Source: JAZREA01 sp045660545 (lineage in GTDB: Bacteria; Bacillota; Clostridia; Monoglobales; Firm-18). Taken from it: a stretch of 64,000 nucleotides of DNA. The DNA is taken from positions 31,976 through 95,975 of the forward strand of contig JAZREA010000012.1 of the NCBI GenBank assembly GCA_045660545.1, given 5' to 3'. Below are positions 15,286-25,569 of the stretch, piece after piece. How positions within the stretch are numbered: the stretch's first letter is position 1; each line of letters begins with the position of its first letter. Under the pieces are notes generated by a model. The model did no database searches. It had not been told where the DNA came from and saw only the letters and a program-made list of their open reading frames with translations. A program made the translations under genes and the position numbers.

Positions 15286-17109
15286 ATGAGCAGAATTGAG
15301 AACATAAGAAATATCGCAATTATCGCGCACGTTGACCACGGAAAGACTACTTTGGTTGACGCACTTTTGCGCCAAAGCGGAATTTTTAGAGATAACGAGC
15401 ATGTCGAAGTTTGCGTTATGGACAGCGGAGATATCGAAAGGGAAAGAGGTATTACTATTCTTTCCAAAAACACAGGAATTGATTACAACGGAATTAAGAT
15501 AAATATTGTTGACACCCCCGGACACGCCGACTTTGGCGGAGAGGTGGAGCGAGTTTTGGACATGGTTGACGGTGTGTTGCTTTTGGTAGACGCCTTCGAA
15601 GGGTGTATGCCACAGACCCGCTTTGTGCTTAAAAAGGCGTTGGAGAGAGACCTAAAACCGATTATCGTAGTAAACAAGCTCGACAGACCAAACGCAAGGC
15701 CTTACGAGGTGGTGGACGAGGTTTTAGACCTGTTTATCGACCTTGATGCAAACGACGACCAGCTTGAATCGCCGACGATATTTGCATCCGGCAGAGACGG
15801 ATACGCAACAACAGACCCGTCGGTTAAGGGCGAGAACATGATGCCCCTTTTAGACATGATTATAGAGCATGTGCCGGCACCCGAGGGAGACGAGGACGGA
15901 GCGTTTCAGTTTTTGGCATCGAACATTGACTACGACGACTACATCGGAAGAATCGCGGTGGGAAGAATTCACAGAGGCTCTGTCAGTGTGGGACAAAACG
16001 TTACTATATGCAAAAAGGACGGCAAGACTGTAAACGCCCGTGCTACGAAGATATACACCTTTAACGGCCTTAGGCGTACAGAGGTAGAAAAGGCGACGAT
16101 TGGAGACATAGTTTCGATTGCCGGTCTTACGGGAATTGAGATTGGTGAGACTGTGTGCGCACCTGACTGCATCGAGGCCCTGCCGTTTACGGAAATCGAC
16201 GAGCCTACTTTGGCGGTGACATTTAGTGTAAACAACAGCCCGTTTGCAGGCCAGGAGGGTGACTTTGTTACTTCAAGGCACATAAGGGACAGGCTGGAAA
16301 AGGAGCTTGAAACCAACGTATCTTTAAGGGTTACAGAGACGGATTCTGCCGACAGCTTTGAGGTGGCGGGCAGAGGAGAACTGCACATTTCGATTCTGAT
16401 TGAAACTATGAGGCGAGAGGGCTTTGAATTTCAGGTGTCCAAGCCGTTGGTTTTGTACAAGGAGATAGACGGCGTTAAGTGCGAGCCTATTGAACATCTG
16501 GTAATTGACGTTCCGGACGAGCATACGGGCGCGGTTATGGAAAAGCTTGGTTCAAGAAAGGCCGAGATGACTAATATGCAGCCTACGTCCCAGGGGTACA
16601 CGAGGCTGGAATTTAAGATACCTGCAAGGGGACTTATCGGTTACAGAAGTGAGCTTTTGACAGACACGAAGGGCAACGGAATTATGAACCATTACCTTGA
16701 CGGATATGAACCTTACAAGGGCGAAATACAGACACGCTCACGCGGCTCGCTTGTTGCGTGGGAAACGGGAGAGTCGATAACCTACGGACTGTTTAACGCG
16801 CAAGACAGAGGCACGCTCTTTATAGGAGCGGGCGTTAAGGTCTACGAGGGTATGGTCGTTGGCGAAAACTCGCGTAACGAGGATATAACAATCAACGTTT
16901 GTAAGAAAAAACAGCTTACGAACACTCGTGCTTCCGGCTCGGACGAGGCGCTAAGGCTTGTGCCTCCGACTATTATGAGTCTGGAAAACTGTCTGGACTT
17001 TATCGGCGACGACGAGCTTATCGAGATTACGCCGAAAAGCCTTAGAATAAGAAAGAAAATCTTAAACACTGAGCTAAGGGCAAAGGCTAACAGCAGAAAG
17101 AACAAATAA
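15286..17109 (+). CDS. typA: ribosome-associated translational GTPase TypA/BipA
   Basis: A 607-residue translational GTPase. G1 motif AHVDHGKTT is near residue 17, G3 DTPGH near 71, and G4 NKLD near 129, followed by domain II, two EF-G-like domains (III and V) and the TypA-specific C-terminal domain. Members bind the 70S ribosome at the EF-G site and aid assembly and stress adaptation. The gene is preceded by its own promoter and GGAAAGGAATG-type ribosome site, and miaB follows after 9 bases, so they are cotranscribed. Confidence 0.97.
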   Translation: MSRIENIRNIAIIAHVDHGKTTLVDALLRQSGIFRDNEHVEVCVMDSGDIERERGITILSKNTGIDYNGIKINIVDTPGHADFGGEVERVLDMVDGVLLLVDAFEGCMPQTRFVLKKALERDLKPIIVVNKLDRPNARPYEVVDEVLDLFIDLDANDDQLESPTIFASGRDGYATTDPSVKGENMMPLLDMIIEHVPAPEGDEDGAFQFLASNIDYDDYIGRIAVGRIHRGSVSVGQNVTICKKDGKTVNARATKIYTFNGLRRTEVEKATIGDIVSIAGLTGIEIGETVCAPDCIEALPFTEIDEPTLAVTFSVNNSPFAGQEGDFVTSRHIRDRLEKELETNVSLRVTETDSADSFEVAGRGELHISILIETMRREGFEFQVSKPLVLYKEIDGVKCEPIEHLVIDVPDEHTGAVMEKLGSRKAEMTNMQPTSQGYTRLEFKIPARGLIGYRSELLTDTKGNGIMNHYLDGYEPYKGEIQTRSRGSLVAWETGESITYGLFNAQDRGTLFIGAGVKVYEGMVVGENSRNEDITINVCKKKQLTNTRASGSDEALRLVPPTIMSLENCLDFIGDDELIEITPKSLRIRKKILNTELRAKANSRKNK

Positions 17110-17118
17110 GAGGTTTTT

Positions 17119-18510
17119 ATGGTTACAAAAGTTTCTAACGAGGAAATTTTAAGACAAAAAAGCATAATAGAGCAGATTAAGCTTCAAAATAATGGGTGCA
17201 GTAAAAAGGCGTGTGTTGTAACGCTTGGCTGCGTGCAAAACGAAAACGACTCCGAGAGAATTCGCGGTATGCTAAAAGAGATGGGATACGGCGAGTGCCA
17301 AAACGCCAAGGAGGCGGACGTTGTTATATTCAACACCTGTGCTGTAAGGGAAAACGCGGAGCTTAAAGTGTTTGGCTTTTTGGGCGCGTTAAAACACACC
17401 AAGGAGCAAAAGCCCGATATGATTATCGGCATCTGCGGCTGTATGATTCAACAAAACCACATTGTAGAGCGAATAAAGGAAAAGTACAAGCACGTGGACA
17501 TGATTTTTGGCACGCACTCTTTACACCGCTTTCCGCAGATTATGTACAGTGCGCTAAGGAGCAGAGTGGTGGACGTTGAACAAACAGACGGCTACATCGC
17601 AGAGAACATTGCACACGTGCGTTCGAGCGGTGTGGTGGCTTCAGTATCTGTTATGTACGGCTGCAACAACTTTTGCTCGTATTGCATAGTCCCTTACGTT
17701 CGCGGAAGGGAGAGAAGCCGTGCGCACACCGACATTTTAGCCGAGGTTGAAGGATTGGCCGAGCAGGGATACAAGGAGATTACCTTAGTTGGACAAAACG
17801 TAAACTCTTACGGCAAGGACTGCGGGGAAATAGACTTTGCGGACCTTTTGCACAAGGTGAGCCTGGTTGACAAAATCGAGCGAATAAGGTTTGTTTCCGT
17901 TCACCCAAAGGACATTACGGACAAGCTTATTGCCGAGATGGCTTCTAACAAAAAGGTTTGCCGACAGCTACACGTACCATTACAAAGCGGAAGCACGAAG
18001 GTACTCTCCGACATGAACAGAAAGTACACAAAGGAGCAGTATTTAGCATTAATCGACAAAATTAAAACGGCGATGCCGGACATTGCTTTATCGACAGATA
18101 TTATCGTAGGCTTTCCTACCGAAACCAACGAGGACTTTATGGACACATTAGACGTTGTAAAGCGAGTTGGGTACGACATGACCTACACCTTTATCTACTC
18201 GAAGAGGAAGGGGACTCCTGCCGCGCAGATGGACTTTGCGCTTACAAAGGAGGAGATTAAGCGAAATTTCGACGAGCTCGTAAAGACGCATTCTGACATA
18301 TTACACGACAAAAACATGGAGCTTTACGGCAAGTGTGTTAAGGTGCTGGTTGAAGGCGAAAGCCGAACAGACAAAAATATGATGACCGGAAGGACCGACT
18401 CCAACAAGGTGGTTAACTTCTCGGGAGATTTTAAAAACATTGGTAAAATTGTAGATGTAAAAATAACTCACGCGGCGACATGGTCGCTGACCGGAGAGAT
18501 AGTAGAATAA
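17119..18510 (+). CDS. miaB: tRNA-2-methylthio-N6-dimethylallyladenosine synthase
   Basis: 463 residues. Radical SAM methylthiotransferase that adds a methylthio group to isopentenyladenosine at position 37 of tRNAs reading U-starting codons. Seen: N-terminal UPF0004 domain with cluster cysteines (VTLGCVQNENDSE, FNTCAVREN, GICGCM), the radical SAM triad CNNFCSYC, and a C-terminal TRAM domain. Its partner miaA lies downstream in the same run of genes (23401), which fits the pathway. Confidence 0.96.
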   Translation: MVTKVSNEEILRQKSIIEQIKLQNNGCSKKACVVTLGCVQNENDSERIRGMLKEMGYGECQNAKEADVVIFNTCAVRENAELKVFGFLGALKHTKEQKPDMIIGICGCMIQQNHIVERIKEKYKHVDMIFGTHSLHRFPQIMYSALRSRVVDVEQTDGYIAENIAHVRSSGVVASVSVMYGCNNFCSYCIVPYVRGRERSRAHTDILAEVEGLAEQGYKEITLVGQNVNSYGKDCGEIDFADLLHKVSLVDKIERIRFVSVHPKDITDKLIAEMASNKKVCRQLHVPLQSGSTKVLSDMNRKYTKEQYLALIDKIKTAMPDIALSTDIIVGFPTETNEDFMDTLDVVKRVGYDMTYTFIYSKRKGTPAAQMDFALTKEEIKRNFDELVKTHSDILHDKNMELYGKCVKVLVEGESRTDKNMMTGRTDSNKVVNFSGDFKNIGKIVDVKITHAATWSLTGEIVE

Positions 18511-18530
18511 AAAACAAAAGGAGAATGAAA

Positions 18531-18935
18531 ATGAACGTATTTGAAAAGGCACACGAGCTTGGAAACATGCTTGCAGAAAGTGCAGAATTTACAAGACTTC
18601 AAAAGGCACAGGAGGCACAGAGCGCAGACCCTGAGGCGTCGCTTGTGCTTATGAACTACAACAGAAAGCGCGAGGAGCTTATAAAAGAAGCTTCAAAGCC
18701 GGGAATTTCCAACGAAAAGATGCAGGAAATAAGAAACGAAATGGAAAAGGAAATTGACAAGCTTAACAAAAACAAGAGCATTGCTGAATTTATGGAGGCT
18801 TTGCACGAGTTTAACGAAATGATGGACGGGGTAAACGGTATTGTTACTTCGTACGTTTCGCCAAAGCAGGAGGGCGGATGCTCTGCAAACGGATGCTCGG
18901 GCGACTGTGGCTCTTGTGCTTCAAGACAGCAATAA
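18531..18935 (+). CDS. YlbF/YmcA family protein with cysteine-rich C-terminus
   Basis: 134 residues; mostly helical YlbF/Com_YlbF domain (1-110) as in the Bacillus YaaT-YlbF-YmcA complex, which tunes RNase Y, sporulation and competence and carries iron-sulfur clusters. The tail GGCSANGCSGDCGSCASRQQ has four Cys in a short glycine/serine-rich segment. I chose the ATG at 18531, 7 bases after AAAGGAGA; earlier in-frame starts overlap miaB. It sits between miaB and mutS on the same strand. Confidence 0.85.
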   Translation: MNVFEKAHELGNMLAESAEFTRLQKAQEAQSADPEASLVLMNYNRKREELIKEASKPGISNEKMQEIRNEMEKEIDKLNKNKSIAEFMEALHEFNEMMDGVNGIVTSYVSPKQEGGCSANGCSGDCGSCASRQQ

Positions 18936-18983
18936 CACTGACTACGCACATGCCTTAAAAAAGGTTGAAAGGAACGTTCTAAA

Positions 18984-21587
18984 ATGGCTAAATTGTCTCC
19001 AATGATGCAACAGTATTTCAGCATAAAGGAAAAATACTCTGACAATATTTTGTTCTTCAGGCTGGGCGATTTCTACGAGATGTTTTACGAGGACGCTATA
19101 ACATGCTCAAAAGAACTTGAACTTACGCTGACGGGCAAGGACTGCGGACAGGAGGAGCGCGCGCCGATGTGCGGTGTTCCTTATCATGCTGCGGACCAGT
19201 ATATATGCAAGCTTATCGAAAAAGGCTACAAGGTGGCTGTCTGCGAACAGGTGGAGGACCCCGCAGCCGCAAAGGGTATTGTAAAGAGAGATGTAATCAA
19301 GGTGGTTACTGCGGGAACTGTTACTGACTCGAAGGTGTTAGACGATAGGAGCAACAACTTCCTTTGCTGTGCGTGCGTTGTCGGCGACAGGGTCGGGACG
19401 GCTTTTGCGGACGTTACGACGGGAGATTTATATGCCACGGAGTTTGACTTTACGGTCGGAAGCGTTTTGGGCGAGGTTGCAAGGTACAGTCCCAAGGAGA
19501 TTGTATGCAACGATAAGTTTATGGAAAACCAAAAGCTTATGTTTGTTATCGGAGAAAGATTCGCCTGCATGGCAGAGCGAAAGGACGATACATTTTTTGA
19601 CGAGGACGAAGCCAAAAGCATTATAAAAGAGCAGTTTTTAAAAAGCGCAGATGAGCTTGCAATTGGGGATTATTCAGTAGCTGTACGCGCGGTCGGGGCG
19701 ATACTTAAATACTTCCGACAGACGCAGATGTGTGAGCTGCCGCACATTAAAAGCGTAAACTTTTACACCCAAGAGCAGTATATGGACATAGACTTTGCTT
19801 CTAAGAGAAACCTTGAAATAACAGCAACAATGCGAGACGGAAAAAGGCGTGGCTCGCTTTTATGGGTGCTTGATGACACAAAGACGTCTATGGGCGCAAG
19901 GCTTTTAAGAGCGTGGATAGACAAGCCGCTTTTAAACATAGCGGAGATAAGGGCAAGGCAGGACGCTGTGGCAGAGCTTGTCGGCAACACGATTATTCGT
20001 GCAGAGGTAAGAGAGCTGCTTAGCAACATTCAGGATATTGAGAGGCTTATTAGCCGAGTGGTAACGGGCAGTGCGAACTGCCGTGATTTGCTCGCGATAC
20101 AGTCTTCCTTTAAGCCTATACCCGACATTATTGCAAACGTGAAGAATCTGTCGGCTGCTCTTAATCGCGACATAACAAGCAGAATCGACGAGCTGGGGGA
20201 TATATGCAGCCTTTTGGAGAGGGCGATTATTGAAAACCCGCCTCTTACTGTCAAGGAGGGCGGAATTATCCGCGAAGGCTACGACGAAAACGTCGACAAC
20301 TATCGCAAGGCTATGACCGAAGGAAAGCAGTGGCTCGCTACAATAGAGCAGCAGGAAAGAGAAAAGACAGGTATTAAAAACTTAAAAATAGGGTTTAACA
20401 GAGTGTTTGGGTACTATATCGAGGTGTCTAAATCAAACATTGGACTTGTGCCCGACACATACATAAGAAAGCAGACCTTGACAACGGGAGAACGATACAT
20501 TACGGGCGAGCTTAAAGAAATTGAGAACGCTATACTTGGAGCTGAGGAGAAAATTTGCGCGCTGGAATACTCGATATTTTGCGAAGTGCGCGAGCAGGTG
20601 GCGCAGGCAAACACCCGTATTTTAAACACGGCAAAAGCCATAGCGGAGCTGGATGCCCTTTGTTCGCTGGCGGAAGTCGCAGTGAAAAACAACTACTGCA
20701 TGCCTGATGTTAACATATCGGACAAAATAGACATTAAAGAGGGCAGGCACCCTGTTGTAGAGCGTGTTTTAAAGGGGCAGATGTTTATCCCCAACGACAC
20801 TTACCTTAGCAAAACAGACAGGATTTCGATTATAACCGGGCCTAACATGGCGGGCAAGTCTACATATATGAGGCAGACTGCGCTTATTGTGTTGATGGCT
20901 CAGATTGGAAGCTTTGTACCTGCAAAGAGCGCAGAAATCGGCGTGGTGGACAAAATCTTTACGCGTGTGGGTGCGAGCGACGACTTAGCTTCCGGGCAAA
21001 GTACGTTTATGGTAGAGATGAGCGAAGTCGCAAACATTTTAGACAACGCCACACCAAAGAGTCTTTTGATTTTAGACGAAATCGGCAGAGGAACGAGTAC
21101 TTACGACGGGCTTTCAATCGCGTGGGCGGTTGTGGAGTATATCGCTGACGTAAAAAAGCTGGGGGCGAAAACGCTGTTTGCTACGCACTACCACGAGCTT
21201 ACGGAGCTTGAAAACAAGCTTGACGGAGTGAAAAACTACTGCATAGCTGTTAAAAAGCGCGGGGACGATATTATATTCCTGCGAAAGATAATCCGCGGGG
21301 GAGCAGACGAAAGCTACGGTGTGGAGGTCGCAAAGCTCGCAGGGGTTAAGGACGAGGTTATAGACAGAGCGAAGCAGATTGCCAAAAAGCTTTCGGACAT
21401 AAACACGGACATCGGCGGCGAAGCTGCCTTACCAAAGGCACAAGACTTTGAGGCGCAGCTGGGCTTTGACCGAGTGGGAGAAAACAGTATTGTGGAGACG
21501 CTGAAAAAGACAGACGTAACCACGCTTACTCCTATCGAGGCTTTAAACAAACTATACGAACTAAAAACAGAGGCTGATAAGCTATGA
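18984..21587 (+). CDS. mutS: DNA mismatch repair ATPase MutS
   Basis: 867 residues. Recognises mismatches and small loops in DNA. Near the N-terminus the Phe-X-Glu mismatch-reading motif is present in GDFYEMF. The ATPase domain has Walker A GPNMAGKSTYMRQ, the ST/Walker B run LILDEIGRGTSTYDGLSIA and the C-terminal helix-turn-helix. Length is typical of MutS1. It overlaps mutL by 4 bases (ATGA), so translation is coupled. Confidence 0.98.
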   Translation: MAKLSPMMQQYFSIKEKYSDNILFFRLGDFYEMFYEDAITCSKELELTLTGKDCGQEERAPMCGVPYHAADQYICKLIEKGYKVAVCEQVEDPAAAKGIVKRDVIKVVTAGTVTDSKVLDDRSNNFLCCACVVGDRVGTAFADVTTGDLYATEFDFTVGSVLGEVARYSPKEIVCNDKFMENQKLMFVIGERFACMAERKDDTFFDEDEAKSIIKEQFLKSADELAIGDYSVAVRAVGAILKYFRQTQMCELPHIKSVNFYTQEQYMDIDFASKRNLEITATMRDGKRRGSLLWVLDDTKTSMGARLLRAWIDKPLLNIAEIRARQDAVAELVGNTIIRAEVRELLSNIQDIERLISRVVTGSANCRDLLAIQSSFKPIPDIIANVKNLSAALNRDITSRIDELGDICSLLERAIIENPPLTVKEGGIIREGYDENVDNYRKAMTEGKQWLATIEQQEREKTGIKNLKIGFNRVFGYYIEVSKSNIGLVPDTYIRKQTLTTGERYITGELKEIENAILGAEEKICALEYSIFCEVREQVAQANTRILNTAKAIAELDALCSLAEVAVKNNYCMPDVNISDKIDIKEGRHPVVERVLKGQMFIPNDTYLSKTDRISIITGPNMAGKSTYMRQTALIVLMAQIGSFVPAKSAEIGVVDKIFTRVGASDDLASGQSTFMVEMSEVANILDNATPKSLLILDEIGRGTSTYDGLSIAWAVVEYIADVKKLGAKTLFATHYHELTELENKLDGVKNYCIAVKKRGDDIIFLRKIIRGGADESYGVEVAKLAGVKDEVIDRAKQIAKKLSDINTDIGGEAALPKAQDFEAQLGFDRVGENSIVETLKKTDVTTLTPIEALNKLYELKTEADKL

Positions 21588-23401
21588 AAAAAATTAACGT
21601 TTTAACCAGTGAGATGGCGAACAAAATCGCGGCCGGAGAGGTTGTTGAAAGACCTGCATCGGTTATAAAGGAGCTGGTGGAAAACTCTATCGACGCGGGC
21701 GCAGACAAGATAATAATTGAAATAAAAAACGGCGGTACAACCTACATAAGAGTTACTGACAACGGCTGCGGAATCTCGCCCGTTGACATAAAGACTGCCT
21801 TTTTGCCCCACGCGACGAGCAAGATTTTTGACGAGTCGGACCTTTACGCTATAAAGACGCTTGGATTCAGAGGAGAGGCGCTATCGAGCATCGCGGCTGT
21901 GTCTAAGGTGGAGATTATGTCAAAGACCGCCGACGAGGACGGCACTATGCTTACGATTGAGGGCGGCAACGTTACAGGCGAGGAGACGGTTGGATGCCCT
22001 GTGGGCACGACTATTGTTGTTAAAAACCTATTTTACAACACTCCTGCAAGAATGAAATTTTTAAAACGTGACGCTACCGAGGCAAGCTACATTACGGACA
22101 TTGTAGAGAGGCTTGTGATGGCGAACCCTGATATTTGTGTCAGGTACATTATAGACGGCAAGGAAAGGCTTTTTGTCAGCGGAGACGGAGAGCTAAAATC
22201 CTGCATCTACGCGGTTTACGGGCGCGACTATGCAAAGGGAAGCCTGGAAATTACAAACAAAAATGAACTGATAAAGATAAGCGGATACACGGGAAACCGC
22301 GAGACATCGAGGGGTAACAGAGCCTTCCAGAGCATATTTGTTAACGGAAGATACGTTAAAAACAGGGCGATAACCGCAGCTGCGGAAAACGCCTATAAAA
22401 ATACACTTATGACAGGGAAGTTTCCGTTCTTTGCTATATGTATTGAAATACCCTTTGATATGATAGACATAAACGTACACCCTACAAAGCTCGAAGTTAA
22501 GTTCGCAAACGAAAGGCAAGTTTGCGACGAGGTGTACTGGGCGATAAGGGGCGCTTTGGAAAAAGACGCGGACGAGATAAGAGAGCAGATTAAAAAAAGC
22601 TCGCAAACTTTTAGCGCGCCAATTATTAACGACACGCCAAAGCCGGAGCAGACGTTTATTCACGTTACAAGGCAGTCGGAGGTGACAAAGAGGGCACAGT
22701 TTGATTACAAGCAGGAAGTGCCTGTCCAAAGGCCAAAGATTGACGAGAACACGACAAAAAAGGCTATTGAGTTTTTTACATTAGAGGCGCCAACCCACGA
22801 GCTTTTAAAAGAAGAGCCAAAGCAGGAAGAACCTGTTAAAGAGGATATTCCATACAAGATTGTGGGGCAGCTTTTTGACACATACGTTGTGCTGGAGCTT
22901 GAAAACGACATCTTGCTTATGGACCAGCACGCAGCGCACGAGAGAATGATTTATCAAAACCTGATAAGAATAAACGAGGAAAAAGACGCTATGTTTCAGG
23001 CTTTGCTTGTGCCTGTTGCGGTTACGCTTTCGCCTGATGAATATGACAGGGTGGAGGAAAAGAGCGGGGAGCTTAGAAAGTTTGGCTTTGAGGTTGAGGA
23101 CTTTGGAAGCAACACGATTTTAGTAAGGCAAGTGCCTGTTGAGTTAAAGGACGAGGACATTAAAAACATTATTTTAGAGATAATCAACAACTCGTCTACC
23201 AATTATATGGAAGAAAACATCCACACCATAGCTTGCAAGGCGGCGATTAAGGCTAACAAAAAGCTTTCTGACAAGGAGATTGCAGAGCTTATAAGGCTAT
23301 TTGTGGCCGAGGGCGGCGTAAACACCTGCCCACACGGCAGGCCGATTGTGATTAAGGTTACAAGGCGCGAGCTTGAGAAGATGTTTAAAAGGATAGTTTG
23401 A
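21584..23401 (+). CDS. mutL: DNA mismatch repair protein MutL
   Basis: 605 residues. GHKL ATPase N-domain with IAAGEVVERPASVIKELVENSIDAGA region, DNGCGI and GFRGEAL motifs, a charged variable linker (about 340-420), and a C-terminal dimerisation/endonuclease domain. The metal-binding motif DQHA(X)2E(X)4E reads DQHAAHERMIYQ here, with Gln for the last Glu, while ACKAAIKAN and CPHGRP motifs are kept. The nicking activity is therefore probable but not certain. The stop codon overlaps the miaA start (TGATG). Confidence 0.97.
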   Translation: MKKINVLTSEMANKIAAGEVVERPASVIKELVENSIDAGADKIIIEIKNGGTTYIRVTDNGCGISPVDIKTAFLPHATSKIFDESDLYAIKTLGFRGEALSSIAAVSKVEIMSKTADEDGTMLTIEGGNVTGEETVGCPVGTTIVVKNLFYNTPARMKFLKRDATEASYITDIVERLVMANPDICVRYIIDGKERLFVSGDGELKSCIYAVYGRDYAKGSLEITNKNELIKISGYTGNRETSRGNRAFQSIFVNGRYVKNRAITAAAENAYKNTLMTGKFPFFAICIEIPFDMIDINVHPTKLEVKFANERQVCDEVYWAIRGALEKDADEIREQIKKSSQTFSAPIINDTPKPEQTFIHVTRQSEVTKRAQFDYKQEVPVQRPKIDENTTKKAIEFFTLEAPTHELLKEEPKQEEPVKEDIPYKIVGQLFDTYVVLELENDILLMDQHAAHERMIYQNLIRINEEKDAMFQALLVPVAVTLSPDEYDRVEEKSGELRKFGFEVEDFGSNTILVRQVPVELKDEDIKNIILEIINNSSTNYMEENIHTIACKAAIKANKKLSDKEIAELIRLFVAEGGVNTCPHGRPIVIKVTRRELEKMFKRIV

Positions 23402-24300
23402 TGAACAAGGATTTAATCGTAATTACGGGCGCTACGGCGTCAGGGAAGACCGCGCTTTCGGTACAGCTTGCAAAGCGAATCGGCGCAGAGATTGTAAACG
23501 CTGACTCGATGCAGATATATAAATATATGGACATTGGAACGGCAAAGCCTACTATTGAAGAAAGAGAGGGTGTAGTGCACCATCTTATCGACATAGCGCT
23601 GCCGAGTGAGCAATTTTCAGTTGCGACGTACTGTCGCCTCGCCAAGGAAGCTATCGACAGCATACACTCGCGCGGGAAGATTGCCGTTATGGTTGGAGGC
23701 ACGGGGCTTTACATCGACAGCGTGGTTAACAACATACAGTTTTCAAACATCGAGCCCGACGAGGCTTACAGAAGCGAGCTTGAAAAAATTGCAGACGAGC
23801 GGGGGAACGAATACATCCACAACATGCTAAAAGAGGTGGACCCTGACAGCGCCGCCAAAATAAAGGTGCCTGACAAAAAGCGTATTATACGCGCGCTGGA
23901 AGTGTACCACGTTAGCGGCAAGACTCTTACCTATCATAACGAAATGTCAAAAAGCGTTCCTACTCCGTACAATGTGAAGATGTTTGCGATTGATATGCCG
24001 CGAGACGTGCTTTATGACAGGATAAACAAAAGGGTTGACATTATGATGAGCCAGGGGCTTGAAGACGAAGTGAGAAGGCTTATTGATATGGGTGTTTCGA
24101 AAAACACTACTGCTATGCAGGCTATTGGCTACAAAGAGATGGCCGAGTACCTAAACGGCGAAATTACAAAGGACGAGGCTGTTTATAAAATTAAGATAGG
24201 TAGCAGGCACTACGCAAAAAGGCAGCTTACGTGGTTTCGGCGAAACGACAAGATTAACTGGGTAAAAGACATAGATGAGGTAATCATAAACTTAGGATAA
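23401..24300 (+). CDS. miaA: tRNA dimethylallyltransferase
   Basis: 299 residues. Transfers the isopentenyl group from dimethylallyl diphosphate to A37 of tRNA, giving the substrate for MiaB. P-loop GATASGKTALS at the N-terminus, NADSMQIYKYMDIGTAKP substrate segment, and the GGTGLYIDS motif are present. The ATG at 23401 shares one base with the mutL stop; a TTG immediately before it is less likely. Order mutS-mutL-miaA is common in bacteria. Confidence 0.97.
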   Translation: MNKDLIVITGATASGKTALSVQLAKRIGAEIVNADSMQIYKYMDIGTAKPTIEEREGVVHHLIDIALPSEQFSVATYCRLAKEAIDSIHSRGKIAVMVGGTGLYIDSVVNNIQFSNIEPDEAYRSELEKIADERGNEYIHNMLKEVDPDSAAKIKVPDKKRIIRALEVYHVSGKTLTYHNEMSKSVPTPYNVKMFAIDMPRDVLYDRINKRVDIMMSQGLEDEVRRLIDMGVSKNTTAMQAIGYKEMAEYLNGEITKDEAVYKIKIGSRHYAKRQLTWFRRNDKINWVKDIDEVIINLG

Positions 24301-24315
24301 TTAGAGGTGGTTGCT

Positions 24316-25569
24316 TTGGGTAAAAAGAAAACTAAAAAGTTAAAAAGGAACAGATATATTGTAATAACTGCCCTTATAATTGCCGCAGTAATTACGGGGG
24401 CGGCTATACTTTCGTCTAACACGAGGGCGTCTGTTGAGGTTGAGACAGTGCTTACGGGTACGGCGGAGGAAAAGGTGCTTACAAAGGGCTTTTTAGTTCG
24501 TGACGAATTTGTGGTGAACTCTCCTGAGGACGGGATAGTGAGCTTTCGCTCGGACGAGGGAGAGAGAGTGTCGAGGGGGAGCACGGTTGCGGTCGTTTAC
24601 AGCGGAGAGGTAAGCAACGACGTTAAAAGCGAGCTTTCGAGCATCCACGAGCGACTGAGCGAAATCGAGGGAAGCTCCGCAGAGAAAAACCTTTACGCAA
24701 GCGACTCGCTTACGGGTAATGCGCAGATTGTTAATAATATAGACGCAATCTCAGACGCGTCTTACAGCAAAGATGTTTCCAAGGTTTCGCAGTACAAAGA
24801 CGACATTACAAGAATTATACGTAAAAACGAGGGTGTAAAGGAAACGGCCCTTACAACCTACGAGCAGCTGAAAAAGAGAAAAGAAGAGCTGGAACAGTCG
24901 GTTTTTGGACAGGCTACTGCTCTTTATTCTCCAAGGGCCGGGGTGCTTTGCTCGGCTATTGACGGGTATGAGGAATATTTTAACATTTCCCGTCTTGAAG
25001 GGATTATGCCTTCGTATCTTGATAAACCGCAAAAGGCTGAAACAGGAGACGGGGACAGCGTCAAAAAGGACCAGCCTTGCTTTAAAATTGTGAACAACTA
25101 CACGTGGTATTATGTGGCGAATGTTGACGAAAAGTACGCAGAAAGCCTAAGAGAGTGCATTAAGTATAATATGGCTGTATCTTTGCGCTTTTCTGAGGTT
25201 TCGGATGAAAAGATAGACGCTGAAATTTACAGCGTATCAGAGCCTCAAAACGGGCTTGTTACCGTTGTGGTTAAAAGCGGTGGAATTTTCTCGGGCATGT
25301 ACAACATGAGAGAGGTAAACGCGGAGATTATCAGAAAGACCTACGAGGGCTTTAAGGTGAGCAAGGAGGCAATACACGTTGACGAGGACGGCTCTTACTA
25401 CGTCTTTGTGAACTCTGAGGGTATTGTAAAAAGACGTGATGTTAAAATCTTGTATTCCGACGAGGTTTATGCGATAATTCAGCAAAAGAATTCAGAAAGC
25501 AACAACCTGCTTTTATACGACGAGGTTATTGTTTCCGGCAAAGGAATCGAGGAGGGAAAAAGTCTGTGA
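24316..25569 (+). CDS. HlyD-like membrane-anchored adaptor protein
   Basis: About 417 residues. A basic cytoplasmic start (GKKKTKKLKRNRY), one membrane anchor (IVITALIIAAVITGAAIL), then an extracellular part with a biotinyl-lipoyl-like hairpin (VNSPEDGIVSFRSDEGERVSRG), a coiled-coil region and beta-barrel domain, as in HlyD/secretion adaptor families. GAGGTGG at 24304-24310 fits the TTG at 24316 better than the GTG at 24307, which lies inside it. It sits upstream of yggS-sepF in the same direction, with a 4-base overlap. Role unknown; position suggests a link to division or envelope. Confidence 0.8.
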   Translation: MGKKKTKKLKRNRYIVITALIIAAVITGAAILSSNTRASVEVETVLTGTAEEKVLTKGFLVRDEFVVNSPEDGIVSFRSDEGERVSRGSTVAVVYSGEVSNDVKSELSSIHERLSEIEGSSAEKNLYASDSLTGNAQIVNNIDAISDASYSKDVSKVSQYKDDITRIIRKNEGVKETALTTYEQLKKRKEELEQSVFGQATALYSPRAGVLCSAIDGYEEYFNISRLEGIMPSYLDKPQKAETGDGDSVKKDQPCFKIVNNYTWYYVANVDEKYAESLRECIKYNMAVSLRFSEVSDEKIDAEIYSVSEPQNGLVTVVVKSGGIFSGMYNMREVNAEIIRKTYEGFKVSKEAIHVDEDGSYYVFVNSEGIVKRRDVKILYSDEVYAIIQQKNSESNNLLLYDEVIVSGKGIEEGKSL

